Shown in pieces: positions 26,888-33,867 of a stretch of DNA of 64,000 nt. A model generated the notes under the pieces. The model was not told where the DNA came from. It saw only the letters and a list, made by a program, of their open reading frames with translations, and did not search any database. The translations under genes were made by a program, and so were the position numbers. The stretch covers positions 186,001 through 250,000 of the forward strand of contig WYCW01000005.1 of NCBI GenBank assembly GCA_011392765.1, read 5' to 3'. Within the stretch, counting starts at the first letter, position 1, and each line of letters starts with the position of its first letter. This DNA comes from Candidatus Thiosymbion ectosymbiont of Catanema sp. Cochon2018. Lineage in GTDB: Bacteria > Pseudomonadota > Gammaproteobacteria > Chromatiales > Chromatiaceae.

Positions 26888-27965
26888 TCAGACCCGGAAA
26901 ATAGCCTACACGGAGGCCGTGCGGGAGGCTTTGGATGAGTGTATGGCACGGGACGACAAGGTTATCGTTATCGGTGAGGGTGTTCCTGATCCTAAAGCCA
27001 TCTTTGGAACGACCCGTGGACTGGCGGAAAAGTACGGTCCGAGGCGCGTGTTTGATATGCCCTTGGCTGAAAACGGAATGACGGGGATTTGTATCGGTGC
27101 CGCGCTCAGAGGCATGCGGCCGGTTCTGGTGCATCAGCGTATCGATTTCTCTTTGTTGGCCATGGATCAGATGGTCAACAATGCCGCCAAATGGCATTAC
27201 ATGTTTGACGGCAAGGCCAGCGTACCCATGGTCATTCGGATGATTATCGGCCGGGGTTGGGGGCAGGGAGCACAGCACTCCCAGAGCCTCCAGTCGATGT
27301 TTGCTCAGGTACCCGGGCTGAAAGTCGTGCTGCCGGTGACCCCACATGATGCTAAGGGTATGCTGATTGCGGCTGTCGAGGATGATAATCCGGTGATCTT
27401 CATCGAACATCGTTGGCTACAGCAGATCGAAGATCATGTTCCGCGGGACCATTACCGGGTGCCATTGAATGAAGCGCGCCTACTTTTTGAGGGCGGTGCA
27501 GTCACCGTGGCTGCCTTTTCCTATGCGGCGCTGGAGGCGCTCTCGGTGGCAAAGGCATTGGCCGCCACCATGGCTATTTATGCGGATGTCCTGGATATGC
27601 GCACAGCGCGTCCCCTGGATATCGAGGCCGTGATCCGTTCCGTGAGCAGAACCGGGCATCTGATTGTTGCAGACACCGCTTTCCATACCGGTAGCATAGC
27701 GGGCGAGGTGATTGCCCAGGTGACTGAGCGCGCATTTGGAATGCTGAAATCGGCGCCTGTCCGTATTGCCCTCCCGGACTTTCCGGTTCCCACCTCGCAC
27801 TTCATGACGGAGGACTGGTATCCTGGACCGCAGACGATCGCGGAGGCAGTGCTCGACCTCATCGATGCCGACAGAGGCACGGAGGATTACGCGAGGTTAT
27901 GCACTGTTCTACAGCCGCAGAGTAGGCATGACACGCCGAACCGTGATTTTGTCGGACCATTTTGA
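26880..27965 (+). CDS. Thiamine-diphosphate dehydrogenase E1 beta subunit
   Basis: A 361-residue transketolase-like beta subunit. VIGEGV, the Glu-rich pyrimidine-binding region FDMPLAENGMTGICIGAAL (the Glu activates ThDP), VIRMIIGRGWGQGAQHSQSL and the C-terminal transketolase domain from about residue 200 (VTVAAFSYAALEAL) are all present. It overlaps the alpha gene by 8 bp, so equal synthesis is expected. The last 30 residues extend beyond typical E1 beta proteins of about 325-335 residues. The lack of E2/E3 genes and the position inside a sugar operon suggest a biosynthetic rather than catabolic role, which is an inference. Confidence 0.88.
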   Translation: MSDQTRKIAYTEAVREALDECMARDDKVIVIGEGVPDPKAIFGTTRGLAEKYGPRRVFDMPLAENGMTGICIGAALRGMRPVLVHQRIDFSLLAMDQMVNNAAKWHYMFDGKASVPMVIRMIIGRGWGQGAQHSQSLQSMFAQVPGLKVVLPVTPHDAKGMLIAAVEDDNPVIFIEHRWLQQIEDHVPRDHYRVPLNEARLLFEGGAVTVAAFSYAALEALSVAKALAATMAIYADVLDMRTARPLDIEAVIRSVSRTGHLIVADTAFHTGSIAGEVIAQVTERAFGMLKSAPVRIALPDFPVPTSHFMTEDWYPGPQTIAEAVLDLIDADRGTEDYARLCTVLQPQSRHDTPNRDFVGPF

Positions 27966-27977
27966 TCGGGGGAGGGA

Positions 27978-28316
27978 ATGTATTTTTATCAACATTCGGT
28001 TACTTCGACTTTTAGTTGTAGCGAGAAATGGAAGGGTCTGACCGGAGAGAAAAGACTTCGTTTGGTTGAGGGTGTTATCAGTCAGGACGAATCTTTCTCT
28101 CGCCTCGTCAGCATCGTTGATCTGAAAGATGACGGGCAGGTTATCTTAAGACTTCTGGAACCTGTCGGCGCTGATAGGAGAGGAACTGTTCTGCTGGATC
28201 TGGAAGACTATCTCAAGCAAGAGGTCGATGTGGGTTTGACCGTCTGGTTGGAGCCATTGAACGATAAAAGCGCCTTAAGAAAGCTCCGTGGAATCGAGGT
28301 AAAAAGAGATGACTGA
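27978..28316 (+). CDS. Small unknown protein (112 aa) in radical SAM operon
   Basis: I do not recognise this family. The sequence is soluble, beta-rich in appearance and acidic: it contains LRLVEGVISQDESFSRLVSI, GQVILRLLEPVGADRRG and a short C-terminal KLRGIEVKRDD. No Cys cluster or signal peptide is visible. It starts 13 bp after the E1 beta stop with GGGGGAGG as ribosome site, and its last bases overlap the start of the second radical SAM gene by 8 bp, a spacing that suggests a partner or chaperone of that enzyme. It has no similarity that I can see to PqqD-type RRE domains, although such a role would fit the position. Confidence 0.6.
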   Translation: MYFYQHSVTSTFSCSEKWKGLTGEKRLRLVEGVISQDESFSRLVSIVDLKDDGQVILRLLEPVGADRRGTVLLDLEDYLKQEVDVGLTVWLEPLNDKSALRKLRGIEVKRDD

Positions 28317-29448
28317 TGCAGTACAAACTCGTGACGGGGCATTGATTCTCGATTCCCATAAGCTTTCATATCATATGGATCGCGTCGAGGCTTGGGAGGC
28401 GGGTGAAAGGATCGCACCGGTCAATGTGGATATGGCCCTGACGAGGGCATGTGGCGCTATGTGCTCGTTCTGTTACGCGATGATGCAGGAGTCCCAGGTT
28501 CGTAGCAGTATCAAGACAAAGCAGGCACTGGAGCTGGCGGATGATTTTGCGGAGATCGGCATCCGTGCCGTGTCTCTCGTATCTGATGGGGAAAGTACAC
28601 TGTCACTGGCCTATGTTCCCTTTGTCCGGCATGCGGCGGAGTTGGGTATGGATGTTGGAAATGCGACCAATGCCTGGGAGTGGGAACCCGAAAAAATCGA
28701 GCAGGTGCTTCCCCACCTGACCTGGGTACGATTTACAGTGGGTGCCGGCCGACCCGAGCGTTACGCGGATATCATGTTCAAGGGACCGGAGTATACGGAG
28801 GTGTTCGAGCGTGCGATTTCTCATATCAAGTATGCCGTTGATCTGAAAAAACGGCAGAGATTAAAGGTCACGTTAGGGATTCAGATGGTTCTGATGCCGA
28901 ACCTGAAAGACGATATTATCCCATTTGCTCAATTGGGCGTCGATTTAGGTGTCGATTACGCGGTGATCAAGCATTGCTCGGACAACGAGCAAGGGACTTT
29001 GGGGATCAATTATGAGGAGTACGGTGGCCTGTATGATTTGCTGGTTCAGGCCGAGTCGATGAGTAATGAACAAACGAAAGTCATCGTTAAATGGAGTAAG
29101 ATCAAGGATGGTGATAGGCCTCCTTATCAGCGATTCCATGGTCCCCAGTTCTTGTTGCAAATCAGCGGTAGTGGTTTAGTCGCTCCATCGGGGATGTTTT
29201 TCAATTCCCGCTATTCGAAATTGCATATTGGAAATTTCACCGAGGAACGATTCATGAAAATTTGGCGCTCGGATCGTTACTGGCGGGCGATGGACTATTT
29301 GGTTTCCCCGGCATTCGATGCGCAGACTATGATGGGTACGTTGCCTATCCAGCACTACATTAATATCGCGCTGGATAAACATGCAAAGGGTATCGAGAAA
29401 ATCTCTCCGGGTGTGGAACCGAGGCCGCTCCATGTTAATTTCTTGTAG
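28309..29448 (+). CDS. Radical SAM protein, paralogue 2, without auxiliary-cluster cysteines
   Basis: A 379-residue enzyme whose cluster motif Cys48-x3-Cys52-x2-Cys55 (ACGAMCSFC) lies at the same residue numbers as in the paralogue at 23829. SDGESTLS replaces the GGEP segment and VRFTVGAGRPERYADI aligns with the other protein's [12 protein letters not shown]. The C-terminal region keeps the pattern KLHIGNFTEERFMKIW and the end HVNFL, but the SPASM-position cysteines of paralogue 1 are absent (APSGMFF instead of GCSAYLL). It may act on the same molecule at a different step. It overlaps the 112-residue protein gene and is followed by repeats. Confidence 0.85.
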   Translation: MTDAVQTRDGALILDSHKLSYHMDRVEAWEAGERIAPVNVDMALTRACGAMCSFCYAMMQESQVRSSIKTKQALELADDFAEIGIRAVSLVSDGESTLSLAYVPFVRHAAELGMDVGNATNAWEWEPEKIEQVLPHLTWVRFTVGAGRPERYADIMFKGPEYTEVFERAISHIKYAVDLKKRQRLKVTLGIQMVLMPNLKDDIIPFAQLGVDLGVDYAVIKHCSDNEQGTLGINYEEYGGLYDLLVQAESMSNEQTKVIVKWSKIKDGDRPPYQRFHGPQFLLQISGSGLVAPSGMFFNSRYSKLHIGNFTEERFMKIWRSDRYWRAMDYLVSPAFDAQTMMGTLPIQHYINIALDKHAKGIEKISPGVEPRPLHVNFL

Positions 29449-29455
29449 CTTGTGA

Positions 29456-29555
29456 AGGGCACCTTGAAAAATGGGTGCTTTCACCAATCGAGCGAACTAA
29501 GTCATTGATTGTCCAAGTGTGCTGTTGACGAAAAGCGTATTTTTCAAAGTGCCCT
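29456..29555. repeat. MITE-like palindromic element, family A (copy 2)
   Basis: AGGGCACCTTGAAAAATG at the left and AGGGCACTTTGAAAAATA read from the right end. It is about 85-90 percent identical to the copies at 21593 and 55579 and begins 7 bp after the stop of the radical SAM gene. Confidence 0.85.
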
Positions 29556-29561
29556 GAAACC

Positions 29562-29737
29562 CAATGCCGTTAAGTTAAGCGTTACCAGTCGGGAAAAAAG
29601 AGGAAAAACTACGAATCACGCGAATCCTCGCGGATTGATTCGCGCCGATTCGCGTGATTCGTAGTTTTCTCTTGCGCATCGATTGTCGGGCTGAACGGTT
29701 ACAGGGCAAGTGGCCAGGAACTAACTTAATGGCATTG
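29562..29737. repeat. MITE-like element, family G (copy 1) with internal palindrome
   Basis: Termini CAATGCCGTTAAGTTA and, from the right, CAATGCCATTAAGTTA, flanked by a 10-bp duplication CCCTGAAACC on both sides. Inside, ACTACGAATCACGCGAAT (about 29608) pairs with its mirror ending near 29664. The second copy is at 54256-54603. Confidence 0.85.
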
Positions 29738-29757
29738 CCCTGAAACCGGCCCTATCG

Positions 29758-31194
29758 ATGGCTATGAGGACAGTATTGGTATCCGGACATTTCAATGTCC
29801 TTCACCCGGGCCACGTGCGCTTATTGCGCTTCGCAAAAGAGGCGGGAGATCGGCTGCTCATTGCAGTGGAAAGTGACCGCTTAGCTGGCAAAGCCGCTCA
29901 TGTACCTGAACAATTGCGGTTAGAGGGAGTGCTCAGTAATTCCTATGTGGATGATGCCTTTCTCATTGACGACCCCGTGGTTGGCGTCATAAATAAACTG
30001 AGACCTGACATTGTTGTAAAAGGAAAGGAACACGAACACAAACAAAATCCCGAGCTCGAGGCGCTCTCTCGCTATGGTGGGAAATTGCTGTTCTGTTCCG
30101 GCGAGACGGTATTTTCGTCTCTTGACCTGATTCGACGTGAGTTTAGTGAATTATCCGTCAACACAATTTCCTTACCTGAATCTTACCTGGCGAGAAACCG
30201 GATCGAGATCTCCCGATTGCATCACCTGTTAGGGAGCTTTAGTGCTCTTAAGGTGGTGGTTCTGGGTGACTTGATTGTCGATGAGTACATCAGCTGTGAG
30301 CCACTGGGAATGTCACAGGAAGATCCTACGATTGTTGTGACGCCTGTTGATTCAATCAAGTTCGTTGGCGGGGCCGGGATCGTGGCTGCCCATGCTGCCG
30401 GTTTGGGTGCGCGGGCTCATTTTATTTCCGTGGCAGGGCATGATGAGACGCGGGAGTTCAGTCTCAGGGAGCTGGAGGCGGCGGATGTGAGGACTCATCT
30501 GTTGGAAGACCCGAGTCGTCCTACGACCCTGAAGCAGCGCTATCGCAGTAAAGGAAAATCTATGTTGCGGGTGAGCCATCTCCACCAGCGGGCGATTTCT
30601 TCCAGTCTCCAACAGACTATGCTCAATGAGTTGAAGGTGGTTCTCGAGGGAGCGGATCTCCTGATTTTCTCTGATTTTAATTATGGCTGTCTGCCGCAAG
30701 CCCTGGTAGAAAAGACGATCCAGCTCGCGAAAAAGTATCAGGTGTTGATGGTGGCGGATAGTCAGTCTTCATCGCAGGTGGGCGATATCAGTCGCTTCAA
30801 GGGCATGGATCTAATCACGCCGACGGAGCGTGAAGCGCGAATCAGTACCAGGAACCACGAAGATGGTTTGGTGGTATTAGCCGAAGCGCTCCGAGGAATG
30901 GCGGAGGCGAAATATGTTTTGCTTAAAATGGGAGAAGAGGGACTTTTGGTCCATGCCGTTGCTCAAAATGGGACGGATATCCTCACGGATCAAGTACCAG
31001 CGTTGAATTCGCATCCTAAAGATGTAGCCGGTGCGGGAGATTCGCTCTTGGTTGCGAGCGCGATGTCTAGGGCGTGTGGCGCCGACATCCGGGAAGCCGC
31101 CTGCATGGGCTCGCTGGCGGCGGCGATACAGGTAGGACGGGTCGGTAACAGACCTTTACAGGCTAGCGAGATGGCTAGGGAGCTATCCTGGTGA
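29758..31194 (+). CDS. HldE-like bifunctional nucleotidyltransferase-kinase with reversed domain order
   Basis: A 478-residue protein. Residues 4-135 are a cytidylyltransferase-like domain: SGHFNVLHPGHVRLL carries the HxGH site (His16-His19). Residues 155-478 are a PfkB/ribokinase-type kinase: GDLIVDEYI near the start, FVGGAGIVAAHAAGLGA, and DVAGAGDSLL near residue 425, with the catalytic Asp. In E. coli HldE the kinase comes first and the nucleotidyltransferase last; here they are exchanged. HldE makes ADP-glycero-manno-heptose from heptose 7-phosphate. The interrupted GmhA-like gene upstream supports a heptose or related substrate, but another sugar is possible. The start could also be the ATG six bases downstream. 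Confidence 0.82.
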   Translation: MAMRTVLVSGHFNVLHPGHVRLLRFAKEAGDRLLIAVESDRLAGKAAHVPEQLRLEGVLSNSYVDDAFLIDDPVVGVINKLRPDIVVKGKEHEHKQNPELEALSRYGGKLLFCSGETVFSSLDLIRREFSELSVNTISLPESYLARNRIEISRLHHLLGSFSALKVVVLGDLIVDEYISCEPLGMSQEDPTIVVTPVDSIKFVGGAGIVAAHAAGLGARAHFISVAGHDETREFSLRELEAADVRTHLLEDPSRPTTLKQRYRSKGKSMLRVSHLHQRAISSSLQQTMLNELKVVLEGADLLIFSDFNYGCLPQALVEKTIQLAKKYQVLMVADSQSSSQVGDISRFKGMDLITPTEREARISTRNHEDGLVVLAEALRGMAEAKYVLLKMGEEGLLVHAVAQNGTDILTDQVPALNSHPKDVAGAGDSLLVASAMSRACGADIREAACMGSLAAAIQVGRVGNRPLQASEMARELSW

Positions 31195-31904
31195 AGGCAG
31201 TCTTGTTGGCGGCCGGACTTGGAACCAGGCTTCAGCCCTTGACCAACACCACCCCCAAATGCCTTGTTCCAATTCATGGAAAGCCTTTGTTACAGATTTG
31301 GCTCGAGCGACTGACGGCGGCGGGGTTTGGGCCTTTTCTGGTCAATACCCATTATCTGCCGGAACAGGTTGAAGGTTTTGTTGCCGAAAGCCCTCTTCGT
31401 GATCGGGTCACCCTGGTGTATGAGCCTGAGTTGCTGGGTACGGCGGGGACTTTGATTAAAAATCTGGATTTTTTTCAGGGTGACGGTGGGGTGCTCATTC
31501 ATGCCGATAATTATTGTTTAGCCGATCTTGCTGCGTTTCGGCAGGCGCATCTGAACCGGCCGGGCAATTGCGTGATGACCATGATGGTGTTTCGCACGGA
31601 TAACCCATCATCCTGTGGGATAGTGGAAACGGATGAACGGGGGGTAGTCGCTGGATTTCATGAGAAGGTTGAAAACCCGCCGGGAACTCTCGCAAATGGA
31701 GCGGTTTATGCCCTCTCCCAAGAGTTTTTGGCTGAGATAGGCACCGCTGCGTGGGCCTCGGATATTCGGGATTTCAGTACGGAAGTGTTGTACCAATTCG
31801 TAGACCGAATCTATACCTACCAAACAAACGAAGTATTTCTGGATATCGGTACGCCGTATAACTACGAGAAGGCCAACTTGAGAAGCCTTTGCGAAACCTA
31901 TTGA
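31191..31904 (+). CDS. Sugar-phosphate nucleotidyltransferase
   Basis: A 237-residue protein of the NTP_transferase family. AVLLAAGLGTRLQPLTNTTPK is nearly the family consensus GXGTRLxPxTxxxPK for nucleotide binding, and the HADNYC strand carries the metal-binding Asp. The length matches HddC/RmlA-short or GCD1-type D-glycero-alpha-manno-heptose 1-phosphate guanylyltransferases rather than full RmlA. The GTG start overlaps the HldE-like stop (GTGA), so the two are co-translated. The operon thus has two nucleotide-activation activities, one in each of these genes, which suggests two activated products or a divided substrate range. Confidence 0.8.
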   Translation: MKAVLLAAGLGTRLQPLTNTTPKCLVPIHGKPLLQIWLERLTAAGFGPFLVNTHYLPEQVEGFVAESPLRDRVTLVYEPELLGTAGTLIKNLDFFQGDGGVLIHADNYCLADLAAFRQAHLNRPGNCVMTMMVFRTDNPSSCGIVETDERGVVAGFHEKVENPPGTLANGAVYALSQEFLAEIGTAAWASDIRDFSTEVLYQFVDRIYTYQTNEVFLDIGTPYNYEKANLRSLCETY

Positions 31905-31929
31905 GGCAACGGATTTGTGGGAAAACACC

Positions 31930-32421
31930 ATGGGGACTATCGTCGTCGGTGGAATTATCGGGTTTCTGGCAAGCCTTGCTGCTCAGGTTATGATTTGGCG
32001 TCTATTTCGCGTTCAACGTGAGCTGCTGGTTTTGGCCTTGCTCTTTCTGATTTTCCCCGCAGCGGTTTACTTGGTGGTCTCCCTCGTTGTCCCGACCCCC
32101 GTGACTTGGTTGATGATTGCGCTCCTGCACCTGGTGTTGTCCTCCGCATACATACAGACCTATCCCGCGCTACGGGAAGACATCCCATCCGTTGCCATCT
32201 TGTTTGTAATTCGGGACACCCCTGGTCTCAGTAGTGAGGAAGTAATCGCCGAAATGGCGAGTCGTGGCGATCTGTCCACTCGAAAGATCGATGACCTATG
32301 CCGTGATGGACTGGCGACAAAACAGAGTACCGGACTCACTCTGACCCGGAGCGGTATAATATTCGCCATGGCATTCCACATCTACCGCAAGATATTGGGG
32401 ACGCAACGTGACCAAGGATAA
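31930..32421 (+). CDS. Membrane protein with C-terminal winged-helix-like domain (A)
   Basis: A 163-residue protein from the ATG at 31930 (an upstream TTG at 31915 is an alternative). Three hydrophobic segments occupy residues 3-25, 36-56 and 62-83. The cytoplasmic tail has LFVIRDTPGLSSEEVIAEM, then TRKIDDLCRDGLATKQ and LTLTRSGIIFAMAF, the helix-turn-helix-wing pattern seen in transcription factors, here perhaps a protein-interaction module. The same layout is found in the gene at 33270, on the other side of a GT2 gene. I do not know a named family. It overlaps the GT2 gene by 14 bp. Confidence 0.6.
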   Translation: MGTIVVGGIIGFLASLAAQVMIWRLFRVQRELLVLALLFLIFPAAVYLVVSLVVPTPVTWLMIALLHLVLSSAYIQTYPALREDIPSVAILFVIRDTPGLSSEEVIAEMASRGDLSTRKIDDLCRDGLATKQSTGLTLTRSGIIFAMAFHIYRKILGTQRDQG

Positions 32422-33277
32422 TCTTGCGGGGCACTCCGTACAGGCTGTGCCTGGTAAGGCTTCACCAAGTATCACCGTCGTCATGCCCTGCCTGAATGAA
32501 GAAGCCAATGTGCTCACGGCAATCGACGCCACACTGGAGGCGTTGGATCATTACCGCCTGGATGGAGAGCTGATCATCATCAACGATGGCAGCAGCGACG
32601 ATACAGGCACCATCGTGGAGAAGCGATCGCTCACCGATGCGCGCATCCGGCTGATCAACCACGATCGTCCCTTGGGTATAGGGCGATCTTTCTTTGAGGG
32701 CGTCCGGAATGCAAGTAAGGAATTTGTAACTATGTTTCCCGGAGACAATGAAAATGACCCCGAGGATGCGCTTACCTATATCCACATTGCAAACAATGTG
32801 GATATCATCATACCCTTTATCCATAATGCGGAGATACGGTCGATAATGCGACGAGTCATTTCGTCGCTATACAGATTCATAATCAACCTTTCATTCGGCG
32901 CGAATTTCAATTACACTAACGGTACCGTTATATATAACACTGCTGTTCTGCGCGGAGTAGCACCGCGTTCCGGGGGATTCTTCTACCAAACTGAAATTCT
33001 TATTCGGCTTATTCGCCAGGGTTACCTGTATGCGGAAACGCCCCATTTTTTAACTGAACGCAATTCCGGGAAAACCAAGGCGCTGACGCTCAAGTCATTG
33101 TGTGAGGTCACGGTCGGCTATCTGCGCCTGTTGGCGGATGTTCATATATTTCGGCACATTGGCGCAACCAATGAATCGCTCCACAAAGGTTCAGCAACCT
33201 ATCGTCGTGTCCTGGCAGCGAGAGAAAAACGGGATTCACCGCTGCCGGCCATGATTGACAGCGAGAATCATGAGTGA
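32408..33277 (+). CDS. Glycosyltransferase family 2 (DPM1/polyprenol-phosphate type)
   Basis: A 289-residue GT-A enzyme. ITVVMPCLNEEANVLTAID is the N-terminal nucleotide-binding strand, LIIINDGSSDDTG supplies the DGS(S) and the DxD equivalent is FPGDNENDP. The acceptor-side RRVISSLYRFIINLSF helix and ETEIL-like FYQTEILIRLI follow. Such enzymes load a sugar onto polyprenyl phosphate or a lipid. It starts with GTG inside the preceding membrane protein and overlaps the following one by 8 bp, so this trio is co-translated; the two flanking membrane proteins may anchor or regulate it. Confidence 0.85.
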   Translation: MTKDNLAGHSVQAVPGKASPSITVVMPCLNEEANVLTAIDATLEALDHYRLDGELIIINDGSSDDTGTIVEKRSLTDARIRLINHDRPLGIGRSFFEGVRNASKEFVTMFPGDNENDPEDALTYIHIANNVDIIIPFIHNAEIRSIMRRVISSLYRFIINLSFGANFNYTNGTVIYNTAVLRGVAPRSGGFFYQTEILIRLIRQGYLYAETPHFLTERNSGKTKALTLKSLCEVTVGYLRLLADVHIFRHIGATNESLHKGSATYRRVLAAREKRDSPLPAMIDSENHE

Positions 33278-33812
33278 TATAGCCGCAACGACTCTGCTGA
33301 TCAGCCTTGGTGCATGCTTCTTGCTTTTAGTAGCGCATGTTCTCCTGGAACGATTATTATTGCGTCGTCGGAAAAATGTTTCGCCTCAGGTGGCGTTGGT
33401 TAAGCTTTCCCTGGTAATATACAGTGTCCCGATTTTGTCTGCTGCGTGGATGTATGCCATGGATTCCATTGGCGATAGCCGTGAAATGGCCTTCTCTATT
33501 ATTTATTCCCTGGTCGTTTATAACGCCTTTGCCTATACGTATTTTCATGTGTTTAATCTCAGCGAGACCGGGCAGCGTATCCGTTTTATGATTGATATGA
33601 AATTCCACAAAAACGGAAAAGGATTGATGACTACGCAAGCATATTCGCCACGTACCATAATACTTATGCGATTGGCCCGATTGGAACAGATGGGGCAGAT
33701 TCGGCTGGGTCCGGATAAAGGTTATCGAATCCATGGTCGCCAACTGCTCTTGGTCGGGCAGTTCCTACGCAGGATCAGTATCCTCCTAGTGGGAAAGAAT
33801 TCGACTGCGTAA
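33270..33812 (+). CDS. Membrane protein with C-terminal winged-helix-like domain (B)
   Basis: A 180-residue protein with four likely membrane segments (about residues 5-25, 44-66, 75-97 and a weaker one). The tail has the same plan as the protein at 31930: SPRTIILMRLARLEQMGQIR, then LGPDKGYRIHGRQLLLVG, a recognition helix and wing followed by a final hydrophobic helix. The two share layout more than sequence. The last three codons and the stop lie inside the 45-bp direct repeat at 33800, so the original C-terminus may have been changed by the event that placed the repeat. Confidence 0.6.
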   Translation: MSDIAATTLLISLGACFLLLVAHVLLERLLLRRRKNVSPQVALVKLSLVIYSVPILSAAWMYAMDSIGDSREMAFSIIYSLVVYNAFAYTYFHVFNLSETGQRIRFMIDMKFHKNGKGLMTTQAYSPRTIILMRLARLEQMGQIRLGPDKGYRIHGRQLLLVGQFLRRISILLVGKNSTA

Positions 33813-33844
33813 TCATGATGCTGATCGTTCCGATCAAGCAAGCC
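33800..33844. repeat. 45-bp direct repeat, right copy
   Basis: Same orientation as 20432-20476 with three mismatches. It supplies the stop codon of the preceding membrane protein gene and marks the right edge of region 2. Confidence 0.8.
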
Positions 33845-33867
33845 GATTGATCCTTCGCCTTTGCGGT

